Origin: UBA11346 sp038060575
GTDB lineage: Bacteria; Planctomycetota; UBA11346
Direction of reading: 5' to 3'
Length of the DNA: 64,000 nucleotides
Assembly: GCA_964652775.1 (NCBI GenBank)
Contig: CAZZAM010000007.1
Span: forward strand, 58,656-122,655
Shown: one piece after another, positions 25,005 through 33,584 of the stretch
Position numbering within the stretch: position 1 is the stretch's first letter
Layout of the letters: each line of letters opens with the position of its first letter
Made by a program: the position numbers and the translations under genes
The notes under the pieces: model-generated
Database searches by the model: none
Told to the model about the DNA's origin: nothing
Seen by the model: the letters and a program-made list of their open reading frames with translations, nothing else

Positions 25005-26248
25005 AATCGCTGCTTGCCGTTCTCGCGTCTCTGCTGTTGGTCGGTTGTATTGGGCGCACCACACCTACGTGGCAGGCAGCGTTAGAAGATGGACATGCGG
25101 CCGCAGAATCCGGCAATTATGGCGAAGCTATCCGTTGTATTCGTCGGGCCTGTGAGCTAGTCGCGCACGATCCGGCTGCGAAGTCTGATGCTGCCGCGTG
25201 CCAAGCCCAACTCGCAATTGTCCTCGCCATGAGCGGTGATGCCGTCGGCGCAGAAATGGCGTGGCGGCGAGCGATCGATGGCTTCGCCGCCACGTTGGGC
25301 GCAGATGCCCCGGAGCTGGCTGCCAGTTGTGACGCGTTGTCACGATTAGTCGGAGCGAGTGGGCGTATGGCCGAAGCTGAGGCGCTGTTGCGCCGCGCCT
25401 TGGCAGGACGCAGTGATGGCGTGGAGACCGCGTATCGTCAGGCGATGCTTGCCGATGCGGTGCGTGCTCAGGGTCGACCAAACGAAGCGGCTCCGTTGTA
25501 TCGACAAGCGATCGCACGGTGGGAACTCCGACCGGGCGAAGAAATCAATCTGGCAATGACGCTCCATGGTCTCGCCCAATGTCTCCCGGTAACTGAAGCT
25601 CGGCCATTGCTGGAACGCGCACTGAAGTTGCTCGAAGTGCTTCCCAATGCTGCTGCGGCGCGTGCTCCGATCCTCGATACGTTGGCCTCGGCATGCATCG
25701 GCCTTGGCGATGCGCCTGCTGCCAAAGCCGCTTTATTGAGCGCCCTACATATCGTCGAACCCACGACACCGATGGCCGCACTCACACTGCGTGGTCGACT
25801 CGCCGCGCTTGATCAGGCGACTGGTTCATTGCAGGCCGCTGGACGCTGGCAGGAGGTGATCACAGGTTGGGAGACGGCCCGCGGCAAAGATGCTCCCGAA
25901 CTTGTAGCGCCGTTGTTCGGTCTTGCCGACACACTCAGCGGCATCGGGCACAGCACCGAGGCACTCGCACCGGCCGAGCGCGCACTGCATATCCTGGAAC
26001 GCAGCGGAACCGATCGTCAGCCTTATGTTACGGCGCTCAATCACATGATCAGTCTGTGTGCGCGTGCTGGCGATCTCAGGCGAGCACTTGTGCTCAACGA
26101 AACCGTCTGCCAGATCATCGAACGCACGCTTGGTACTCGCGATCCGAATCTGGTAACAGCGTTGCGGAATGGCGCCGAGCTCCAGCGACGCGCCGGCAAT
26201 GCCGAAGCCGCTACTGCATTGGATCGGCGCGCGGACAGCCTGCGCTGA
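25001..26248 (+). CDS. TPR-repeat lipoprotein
   Basis: The ATG at 25001 overlaps the preceding TGA and encodes a lipoprotein signal peptide with lipobox 'LLLVGC'. The remaining 400 residues are helical pairs typical of tetratricopeptide repeats: 'AAESGNYGEAIRCIRRACEL', 'AMSGDAVGAEMAWRRAI', 'ASGRMAEAEALLRRAL', 'QGRPNEAAPLYRQAI' and later 'GIGHSTEALAPAERALHIL'. Such repeats mediate protein-protein contacts. It is likely anchored on the periplasmic face of a membrane, and the overlap with the Trp-rich repeat gene suggests a partner role. The specific function is unknown. Confidence 0.8.
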   Translation: MKSLLAVLASLLLVGCIGRTTPTWQAALEDGHAAAESGNYGEAIRCIRRACELVAHDPAAKSDAAACQAQLAIVLAMSGDAVGAEMAWRRAIDGFAATLGADAPELAASCDALSRLVGASGRMAEAEALLRRALAGRSDGVETAYRQAMLADAVRAQGRPNEAAPLYRQAIARWELRPGEEINLAMTLHGLAQCLPVTEARPLLERALKLLEVLPNAAAARAPILDTLASACIGLGDAPAAKAALLSALHIVEPTTPMAALTLRGRLAALDQATGSLQAAGRWQEVITGWETARGKDAPELVAPLFGLADTLSGIGHSTEALAPAERALHILERSGTDRQPYVTALNHMISLCARAGDLRRALVLNETVCQIIERTLGTRDPNLVTALRNGAELQRRAGNAEAATALDRRADSLR

Positions 26249-26324
26249 AAAGACTGTGGACCCCTTGTTGTCTGGTTGCCGCCAACCGTGGAGCAACTAT
26301 ACGTCCAAGGAGGGATCGATCATC

Positions 26325-26888
26325 ATGTGGGCACTACGATGGTCGCTGTGGGCGCTCGCGCTATTGACGCTGACCTCCTGTGGAAGTCAGAGGGAAAAGA
26401 AAAACCCTGTTTCAGATAGTCGCCATCAAGCAGTTATGTTCTACGATTATGAGAATGGCTGTTCCTTAGGCTGCGCGTGTAACTGGACCGTCATTCAACC
26501 CAACGGTGCGTTTCAAATGGGAGAGGATGCAGATGATGACGCCGAAGACTTAATCGTATTCACGAAGTCGATTGGATTCCCCGCGGGATCTGAAATCGGA
26601 TTTCGACTCTGTGGACTTCAAGAGCCGGTGGGGTTCGGTGGGTTTTCCATCGCGGCTGGTAGCTTCGATGGGAAACAAGACTGTACACGGCCGAGAAGAT
26701 ACACGGTCCTCATCAATCATTCCGCTGTGATGTCTGGCGAATTAACTAACACGCAAGAGGTACAGGGCATCTCGGTTAAACGCATCCAGGTGAAGAACGA
26801 TGATGTCGTGTCGGTCAGGTTCGATTCCGGGTTTGACAGTCGCAAGATGCTCGGGGTGACGTACCTAGAGCCCCAAGGCGGTCACTAG
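26325..26888 (+). CDS. Lipoprotein of unknown function, atypical base composition
   Basis: A 187-residue protein starting at ATG 26325 with an AAGGAGG ribosome-binding site about 10 bp upstream. The signal peptide ends in 'LLTLTSC', a lipobox. The mature part contains 'GCSLGCACNW' and two further cysteines, acidic 'GEDADDDAEDL' and predicted beta strands; no family is recognised. Parts of the gene are close to 45-50% GC, clearly below the surrounding genes, which suggests recent acquisition or low expression. It follows the TPR lipoprotein gene by 76 bp in the same direction. Confidence 0.65.
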   Translation: MWALRWSLWALALLTLTSCGSQREKKNPVSDSRHQAVMFYDYENGCSLGCACNWTVIQPNGAFQMGEDADDDAEDLIVFTKSIGFPAGSEIGFRLCGLQEPVGFGGFSIAAGSFDGKQDCTRPRRYTVLINHSAVMSGELTNTQEVQGISVKRIQVKNDDVVSVRFDSGFDSRKMLGVTYLEPQGGH

Positions 26889-27019
26889 AGAGGCAGCCGG
26901 CGATTAGCACAAATAGTACCCATTGAGTCCATCAGCGGCTCCGCCGCGTCGAAGAACGCGTTGTACCACGCACTACACTCATTGGCTTGCATCGCCTTGC
27001 CGCCAGCACCGATTCTTCC

Positions 27020-28465
27020 ATGATCTTCGCCATGCGCCCTTTCTTTTTGCTCGCGATCGCCGCCGTGTTGCTGGGTGGAGAAGGCCCGCGCACCGGCTTC
27101 TTCACCACCACTTTCGCTGAACGGTATGCCGACAGCACCCACGAGCGGATGGGCAAACGTTACGGCTGGGGCGCGCCACGGCCCGAAGATATCTACGACC
27201 TCACCAAGGAGGAATTCGACGTCAACGTCCCTGGAAGCTATGATGGATCCACGCCATGGGGCCTGGTCGTGTACATCAACGCTGGCAAGGGCGGCAATGC
27301 CCGAGCCTATTCTGCGCTCCTGGCCAAACACAAATTGATCTGGGTTGGCGCCACCAATGTGCCCAACGAACGCGCGGTGCCACCGCGTTGGGGTTTGGCC
27401 TTGGACGCAGTATGGAACATGCGCAAGCAGTACCGCATTGATCCTCGGCGTGTTTACATCAGCGGATTCAGTGGCGGTGGTCGTTGCGCAAGTCAAGTCG
27501 GACCAACGTGGCCTGAATTATTCTCCGGCGGCATCTACTTCTGCGGCTGCAACGCGCCGCGACTACCCAGTGACAAGGCGCTCAGTGCCCGCGCTCTCGC
27601 GGGGCGTTACGCGTTCATGACCGGCAGCGGTGATTTCAATCGACCGGGCACCCAGGCTACGCATGCCGAATACAAAAGCGCCGGCTTCAAACACACCGAA
27701 TACTTCGAACAACCCGGATTGGCGCACGGGACGCCGTCAGCAGAATGGTTCGAAAAAGCGCTCGTATTTGTTGATCGACCGTTGCTTGAGGAAGCCGCTC
27801 AGCTGTGTGTTCAAGCCAAGGCATTGTCGCCCAAGAAACCGTACGAGGCAGCACAACTGTACCGCAAGGTCATCGCGGAATTCCCGATCGCGGAGGCATC
27901 TACCGCCGAAGCGCAAACCGAACTCGCCGCGTTGACGCCAACTGTTGATGGACTGTTGCGCAATGAGTTAACCAAACTCGGCGAGGCTCCACCAGCCGAC
28001 AAGGTGCTGGCACTCGCCATGCGGACAGAAGGCTATCCCTGTGTTGCTGACGTTCGCTCGCTCGCTGACAGTGTCGGGACGAAAGAACTCGCTACGATTA
28101 CCGCGCAATCCGGCTCGTCCACGAAAGGGAAGCTGGAGAAGTTCCTCGTCCAATGGGCGAGCTTCCCCTGCGCCACCGCCGCCGCGACCGCTTATGACGG
28201 CTTGGCCGCCAAGGTGCTTGAACCGCTCTCGGCCCAAGAGGCGAGCAAACGCGACAAGGCGCTGCTCAAATTTCTGACTGACTGGCAAGCCTGTCCCAGC
28301 AGGTCGACGGCCAACGGCCTGTTGGAAGCCGATCTGGCGACTGAATTAAGTAAGCTGCTGGCCATAGACAAACCTGCCGCACGAAATCCCAAACTGCTCG
28401 CCTTCGCAAAAAACTGGCCCGGCACCCAGGCCGCCATGCAGGCCGAAGCTGAAGCCGCGAAGTAG
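27020..28465 (+). CDS. Secreted alpha/beta-hydrolase (esterase/PHB-depolymerase-like)
   Basis: About 480 residues with a signal peptide ('MRPFFLLAIAAVLLGG'); ATG 27020 or 27032 may start it. Residues 60-270 look like the esterase domain of the poly-hydroxybutyrate depolymerase/feruloyl esterase type: 'LVVYINAGKG', 'RIDPRRVYISGFSGGGRCAS' with the nucleophile in GFSGG, 'GIYFCGCNAP', and a late His in 'GLAHGTPSAEWFE'. The C-terminal 200 residues are a helical Ala/Lys-rich extension resembling TPR or coiled-coil segments. Probable role: hydrolysis of an extracellular ester substrate. The gene ends 10 bp before the convergent debranching-enzyme gene. Confidence 0.75.
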   Translation: MIFAMRPFFLLAIAAVLLGGEGPRTGFFTTTFAERYADSTHERMGKRYGWGAPRPEDIYDLTKEEFDVNVPGSYDGSTPWGLVVYINAGKGGNARAYSALLAKHKLIWVGATNVPNERAVPPRWGLALDAVWNMRKQYRIDPRRVYISGFSGGGRCASQVGPTWPELFSGGIYFCGCNAPRLPSDKALSARALAGRYAFMTGSGDFNRPGTQATHAEYKSAGFKHTEYFEQPGLAHGTPSAEWFEKALVFVDRPLLEEAAQLCVQAKALSPKKPYEAAQLYRKVIAEFPIAEASTAEAQTELAALTPTVDGLLRNELTKLGEAPPADKVLALAMRTEGYPCVADVRSLADSVGTKELATITAQSGSSTKGKLEKFLVQWASFPCATAAATAYDGLAAKVLEPLSAQEASKRDKALLKFLTDWQACPSRSTANGLLEADLATELSKLLAIDKPAARNPKLLAFAKNWPGTQAAMQAEAEAAK

Positions 28466-28475
28466 CGCCCGCGCA

Positions 28476-31400
28476 TCACGCCTCGTTGATCAACCGCCAC
28501 ACCCGCAGAGTTTCACTGACCGACCACGCTTGGGCGTCGCAGCCACGCTGGGTATGCGGCGCGTCGCCATCGATAATCTCCGGCAACTGGCCAAGACAGT
28601 TGCTGTCGAGCAGCAAGTCGGCTGAGCCAAGCCACGCGCGCGCGGCGCTACGCGCAGTTGGCGCACCATCCCAGGCCCGGACGACTGCCTCGCAAAACGT
28701 CGGCAGCAACCACGGCCACGCGGTGCCGTTGTGATAGGCCGGCTTGCGCCGAGTGTCTTCGTCGCCCTCATAGTGGCCCTGATATGGGCGTAGCGGATCG
28801 GCAAGCATACGTCCATCAGCAGCGCGGATCTCCAGCGGCGGATCAACCGACAACGGTGCCAAGGTGCGCAACGCACCTGGAACCAGCAAGAAGCGTTCTG
28901 CAGCGGCAGCGCAACGACGCGCACGCATGCCATCAACGAGACCCAGTGAGATCGCGAACAACATGTTTGGGCGCAGGCAGCGATCAGGAAGCGCATCCGC
29001 AGCAGCGCGGCCATCCGCCGCGAGTAAACAGTCAGACAACCAGCCTTCAGGTTCCAACCAGAAGCGTTCGAGCGCCGCCTGCGCGCGCGTGGCCCAGTCC
29101 GCCCACGGGCCACGCGGGGCCGGAGCGCCGGCGCGATCGAGTTGGCGGAGCAGACGGATCCACAGCGCTTGGATCTCGATCGGATAGCCAGCGCGCGGCG
29201 TGCACGCCGGATAGTTGGTGTCCATCCAGGTGAAGTGCGGCGGACTCCAGGCCAAGGCGCTCGCGTGATCAACCCGGATGCCGTTCGGCGTGCCGTCAAT
29301 CCAACCGACTGCGATATCGGCCAGCGCAGAGCGCAGCGAGCGGCCAGGTGCAACCTCTTCGTTCCAGCTTTTCTTGCCGTGCTTCGCTACCCATTCTTCG
29401 GCGGCAAGCGCGTACCACAGCGGCGCGTCGCTGGTGTCGCGGTTTTGCGCCTCGTCGCCATTGAGCAGATTGGGTAGCGTACCACGGTCAATGAAGCGGC
29501 CGAACGCGCGCAAAAGACCGACAACCTCGCTGTCGAGTCCGGCCGCAAGCATGCCGCGCGCCGCGATGAAGGTGTCACGTCCCCAATCCAAAAACCACGG
29601 ATACCCGGCAATAACCGTCTTGCCATCGCCGCGCTGAACGACAAAGGCCTGCAACGAAGCGGCCAAACGCCGACCAAATTCGTCATCGGCCGGAAGCTTT
29701 GCCCGCGCCACCGTGGCTGCAACCAGCGCGTGACGGTCGGCAGCATAGGCACGCACACGTTTTTCGGACAAGGCCTCGGCATCAGCATCAAGGACGATGC
29801 TGGTTGCCGCGCCCGGTTTCAGCACCAGCTCAAACCAGCCCGGACTCCACGCATCGCCGCTGCCCTGCATGCCCCGACCAGCTTCGATCGGATGTGGGAT
29901 GCCCTCGCTCCATTCGGGTTCGGCGTGGAACACACCGTCATCTGCATGGACGCGCAAGCGACGATCGCCCGCGAACGCGCAAACGAATCCGTGTGTTTTG
30001 GACGTCGTCGAGCGGACAAAGTGCGCCTCAACCTCAGCCGAACGGATGGTCTCGCTATGGAACGAGCGATCTTCGACATCAACCCGGACGGTCACGCTGA
30101 CCAAGCAACTGGCCGGCAACGGATCGCCCCACGACGGATCACTGGCCAGACGTTCAAGCAGCGCCACCACGGCGTTGCGGCCTTCGAGTAGATCAACACT
30201 CAAACGCAATTCGACGACGCGACCAGCCCCGGCACTGGCGATGAAATTCCACACCACCGGCGGACCCGCAGCGAATCCAGAGAGATTGACGGAGTCCAGC
30301 GGAGTGATGAATCCATCGGCATTCACCCATGCGCGTAGCCGTTTAGCAAAAACGTGGCGATCGCACGGTGCATCCGGATGCAGATTCGCCCCGAGTAGAC
30401 AATCGTATTTGCTGCGCACCTGACCGAGATCGGCGTACAGGCGCGACATCGCCCCGCGACCGTTGGTCAGCAGCGCTAATCCCAGCTCCGGTCGATGCAC
30501 CGCTGGATCAGGAGTCGCTGGCAGGAAGGTGATCCGCACCCGCGCCTGGGCGCCTTCTGCCACCGTGAAGCGTTCAAGCAGCAGCTGCGCTGTACCCGGA
30601 GCAGATGCCGGTGGAAATACAGCGACGTGGCCACCATTGACTGGCAGCGAACGGGCTCGCCCTGGTGTCTTCACCTGTGGACGCTGAATGGCTGCGGCAA
30701 ACGGCGCCGCATCGCGGACCAGCAGCCAATGTCCAGGTGGAATCGGAACAACTCGGGTCAGGTCGCGGGAGGTGATCACGGTAACGCAGGGCAGATCGGC
30801 CAGATCTTTCACTGCATCGATGGCCGCCAGGAGATCGGTTGCAGTCACCTGCTGGTCGAGACGTGTCGTCGCTGCAATAAAGCGCACCGGGTCGGCCGCG
30901 AAGCGCTGGGCGAGCCCTTGCCAATCGGCTGGACCGATATGCTCCGGTGGAAGCACCTCGCACAGCACACGCATGGCGCATGCGGCCTGGGCGCGGGCCG
31001 CACGATACTCTTGGCCCGCAAGACCCTGCGGCAGCGTGGTGCCAGCTAGGCAGTACGATTCGCTTGGACCGATACCAATGCTTACTGTGCCATCATCCTG
31101 CGGAATCAACGCTGGTGCATTCTGGCCGAGCAGATCCGTCGCCGGCGAACCCATATCGCGGATGATCAGCGCATTGAGTCGCAGCGACTGTTTGGCCTTG
31201 GTGTCGAGATTGACCAGTACAAGGACGCTTTCCATGACCCCACCAGCGCCGGACGAATCGCGGCGCAGCGCCAACAACGGCGAGCCATCCGGCGACAAGC
31301 GCGTCACCTGGGCATCAGCGTGGAAACAGGGATGATCCGCGATCAAACGATTGAGCCGGGCCAGTTCATCAACCAGATTGCGCGAGGCCCCCCAACTCAT

Positions 31401-32795
31401 CCCGCGACTCTGATGGACATTGAGGCGTTCGGTCGCGAGCCACTCGACCCCGCAGGTGAAACCAAACGCACCGCCGGGGCTGGCCAGCGCGCACAGACGA
31501 TTGCGCATGAGCGACCACTCGCGGTCGCGTTGCGCAAGGCGCTCGTTGTCGTGCGTCTCGCTGTAATGGACCAGCAGACCGACCCGGGTTGACTGACTCA
31601 GGCAGTGGTCGAGATACGTCGACACCTGTGGGCCGTCGTAATTTTGGAACAACTCGGAATACGCCCACTGCATACAGCCGATGGTCAGCAGTGTTTCAGT
31701 CGCTTCCCACGAACCGCCGAGACCTTCGAGTAGGAACACCGTCTCGGGAAATTCCTGGCGCACCCGTGCGGTGATGTAACGCCACGCCGGCAGCGGCACC
31801 ATGTAACCGGCATCGCAGCGGAATCCGTCCACGCCGCGCTGACACCAAGTCAGGAAGGCTTCGGCGAGTGCCTCCCACAGGTCGGAGTCGGCATGGCGCA
31901 GCTCGACCAGATCACCCCACACCGTACCCCACGCGCCGGGACTCTTGAAGGTGCCGTCGGCATTGCGCTGAAACCATTCGGGATGGCGCTCAAGTAGTGT
32001 CGAGCCCCAACCGGTGTGATTGATCGCAATATCCAAGAAGACGCGCGCGCCCTTGAGGTGCACCGCGTAGGTCAACTCGCGAAACTGATCGATCCCGGTC
32101 GTGCGCTTATCGAACTCGACCAAGGCCGGATCGATCCCAGTCAGATCCTGTGCAGCATACGGACTGCCGAAGCGCCCCATGCGCGCGTACGTGGTTGGCG
32201 TCGGCGTCACCGGCAGCAGATGCAGGATACGGCAACCAAGACGATCAATGATGTGCGGTAGTTCGCGCTGCAGATCACGCAGCGTCCCCGACGGCGGAAT
32301 CACCGTGTAGCCATTGCGATCGAACGCCGCGAGCTGGTCCTCGATCATCGAATCGCTGGTCGTCGTCTTCTCCTTCGTACGCCCGAACATGCGCGTGAAC
32401 GCACAGTAAATCGTATTGCCGCTGCGCGAGTCATCGGGATGAACAACCACGCCGAGATCGTCGCCGTTCGGCCAATGCTGACGCCCCTTCTCATCAAGGC
32501 AGTACGCCTTGGCGCGGAACCAACCGACCTCCGCTAACGGCAGTTCAACTTCCCAGCCACCGTTCACCGCCCGCATCGGAATGTCGCGCCAACTTGCCCC
32601 GGCAAACGTCCGCGCCCCGCCGAGCGACGCGATGATCTCATCGCGCAACACCTTCGCCCGACCAATGTTCGTCCGCAGCAACGCCTTCCAGCCCTTGGGC
32701 ACCGCCCCACTCGCATGCAACCGCACCGCGATGCGATCACCGACGAAGCGCAGAACGCGTCCACCCGGGGCTGGCTCCATCACAAGGTCGGTCAT
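28476..32795 (-). CDS. Giant glycogen debranching-type enzyme (GH13-like plus GDE_C/GH133)
   Basis: A 1439-residue cytosolic protein resembling the two-activity debranching enzymes. The N-terminal half has a GH13 barrel: 'LLPVTPTPTTYARMGRFGSP', 'DIAINHTGWGS', nucleophile region 'GVDGFRCDAGYM', general acid region 'VFLLEGLGG' and 'HYSETHDNERLAQ'. The middle 450 residues are beta-rich. The C-terminal 430 residues match the amylo-alpha-1,6-glucosidase (GDE_C) domain: 'GYPWFLDWGRDTFIAARGML', 'LLNGDEAQNRDTSDAPLWY', 'YQGHYEGDEDTRRKPAYHNG'. Expected role: removal of glycogen branches through glucanotransferase and alpha-1,6-glucosidase action. ATG 32795 is chosen because the 39 extra upstream codons are not protein-like. 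No other glycogen genes are in the window. Confidence 0.88.
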   Translation of the reverse strand: MTDLVMEPAPGGRVLRFVGDRIAVRLHASGAVPKGWKALLRTNIGRAKVLRDEIIASLGGARTFAGASWRDIPMRAVNGGWEVELPLAEVGWFRAKAYCLDEKGRQHWPNGDDLGVVVHPDDSRSGNTIYCAFTRMFGRTKEKTTTSDSMIEDQLAAFDRNGYTVIPPSGTLRDLQRELPHIIDRLGCRILHLLPVTPTPTTYARMGRFGSPYAAQDLTGIDPALVEFDKRTTGIDQFRELTYAVHLKGARVFLDIAINHTGWGSTLLERHPEWFQRNADGTFKSPGAWGTVWGDLVELRHADSDLWEALAEAFLTWCQRGVDGFRCDAGYMVPLPAWRYITARVRQEFPETVFLLEGLGGSWEATETLLTIGCMQWAYSELFQNYDGPQVSTYLDHCLSQSTRVGLLVHYSETHDNERLAQRDREWSLMRNRLCALASPGGAFGFTCGVEWLATERLNVHQSRGMSWGASRNLVDELARLNRLIADHPCFHADAQVTRLSPDGSPLLALRRDSSGAGGVMESVLVLVNLDTKAKQSLRLNALIIRDMGSPATDLLGQNAPALIPQDDGTVSIGIGPSESYCLAGTTLPQGLAGQEYRAARAQAACAMRVLCEVLPPEHIGPADWQGLAQRFAADPVRFIAATTRLDQQVTATDLLAAIDAVKDLADLPCVTVITSRDLTRVVPIPPGHWLLVRDAAPFAAAIQRPQVKTPGRARSLPVNGGHVAVFPPASAPGTAQLLLERFTVAEGAQARVRITFLPATPDPAVHRPELGLALLTNGRGAMSRLYADLGQVRSKYDCLLGANLHPDAPCDRHVFAKRLRAWVNADGFITPLDSVNLSGFAAGPPVVWNFIASAGAGRVVELRLSVDLLEGRNAVVALLERLASDPSWGDPLPASCLVSVTVRVDVEDRSFHSETIRSAEVEAHFVRSTTSKTHGFVCAFAGDRRLRVHADDGVFHAEPEWSEGIPHPIEAGRGMQGSGDAWSPGWFELVLKPGAATSIVLDADAEALSEKRVRAYAADRHALVAATVARAKLPADDEFGRRLAASLQAFVVQRGDGKTVIAGYPWFLDWGRDTFIAARGMLAAGLDSEVVGLLRAFGRFIDRGTLPNLLNGDEAQNRDTSDAPLWYALAAEEWVAKHGKKSWNEEVAPGRSLRSALADIAVGWIDGTPNGIRVDHASALAWSPPHFTWMDTNYPACTPRAGYPIEIQALWIRLLRQLDRAGAPAPRGPWADWATRAQAALERFWLEPEGWLSDCLLAADGRAAADALPDRCLRPNMLFAISLGLVDGMRARRCAAAAERFLLVPGALRTLAPLSVDPPLEIRAADGRMLADPLRPYQGHYEGDEDTRRKPAYHNGTAWPWLLPTFCEAVVRAWDGAPTARSAARAWLGSADLLLDSNCLGQLPEIIDGDAPHTQRGCDAQAWSVSETLRVWRLINEA

Positions 32796-32972
32796 GGCCG
32801 GGGAACGTACTTGGGGCAGGGGTGGGAAGCAATGCTGATCACTACGTCCGGATCTCATGTAGCCGTGTGACAACAGCACCTGAATGAGTGACGCCTGAAA
32901 ATTTGGACACACAGCAACGAAGATGAGTAACGGTCATCTGCATGTTCGGCTTCGGTGTTTGTCGAACCAAGT

Positions 32973-33046
32973 CCTGGGAGGGTCGAGCACCAGCTCGACC
33001 TCAATTTCGATTTCGCATGGTCGAGCAAGCGCTCGACCCTCCCAGG
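32973..33046. repeat. Hairpin repeat upstream of the debranching gene
   Basis: Perfect 16-bp inverted repeat: 'cctgggagggtcgagc' at 32973-32988 pairs with 33031-33046. Inner 'gagcaccagctc' and 'gagcaagcgctc' form smaller stems. It lies in the 576-bp gene-free stretch 32796-33371, which otherwise holds only the tandem repeat 33099-33365. Confidence 0.7.
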
Positions 33047-33098
33047 TCCATTGCCCCAGCCACGCTGGAGCGTGGCGTACGCGAGCGCGCATCCCGGA

Positions 33099-33365
33099 GC
33101 AACCCTGGCGCCGAGAGGCGGTGGCGGCATATAATGGGCGCAGCCGATGCCGCCACGATGTGCTAGCGTCAGCGACGCACATCGAGCCACGACAAAGCCA
33201 GCGGAGGCGTGGAGGCAGAGCCTCCACAGAAAACAGCAACCCTGGCGCCGAGAGGCGGTGGCGGCGATAATGGGCGAAGCCCAGCCGCCACGATGTGCTA
33301 GCGTCAGCGACGCACATCGAGCCACGACAAAGCCAGCGGAGGCGTGGAGGCAGAGCCTCCACAGA
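33099..33365 (-). repeat. Composite gene-end repeat, tandem copy G2 (two units, 137-bp period)
   Basis: Two head-to-tail units begin 'gcaaccctggcgccgagagg' at 33099 and 33236. Each has the core 'gtggcggc(at)ataatgggc', the block 'gatgtgctagcgtcagcga' and a closing hairpin 'ggaggcagagcctcc'. The second unit is shortened in the core. On the minus strand the array starts six bases downstream of tRNA-Arg. Confidence 0.85.
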
Positions 33366-33371
33366 AGATCG

Positions 33372-33445
33372 CGCGCCCGGCAGGAATCGAACCTGCGACT
33401 TCGTGATTAGAAATCACGCGCTCTATCCACCTGAGCTACGGGCGC
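33372..33445 (-). tRNA. tRNA-Arg (anticodon TCT)
   Basis: On the minus strand the cloverleaf reads GCGCCCG acceptor, D-arm 'gctcaggtggatagagc', anticodon stem with loop TTTCTAA (anticodon TCT), T-arm 'gcaggttcgattcctgc' and CGGGCGC. All seven acceptor pairs match; the discriminator is G. No CCA is encoded. Confidence 0.95.
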
Positions 33446-33584
33446 ATCAATGGCCGCGATAGTCCCTACCACTTGCGTCCTTTCAACCAGCAAGCTCCCG
33501 ACTGTACGTGAAGAAGCCTCGCCGATTGCCCGTGGCAGCGGCCATGACCGCGCGCTAGCGTCCCACACCCTGTCCGAGGATCCC

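Noticed and set aside
26885..27496. 203-codon minus-strand frame opposite the esterase gene
   Set aside because: Lies antisense to a gene with a signal peptide and catalytic motifs; no recognisable features of its own.
33099..33365. CRISPR array
   Set aside because: Two 137-bp near-identical units without short repeats and unique spacers; no cas genes in the window.
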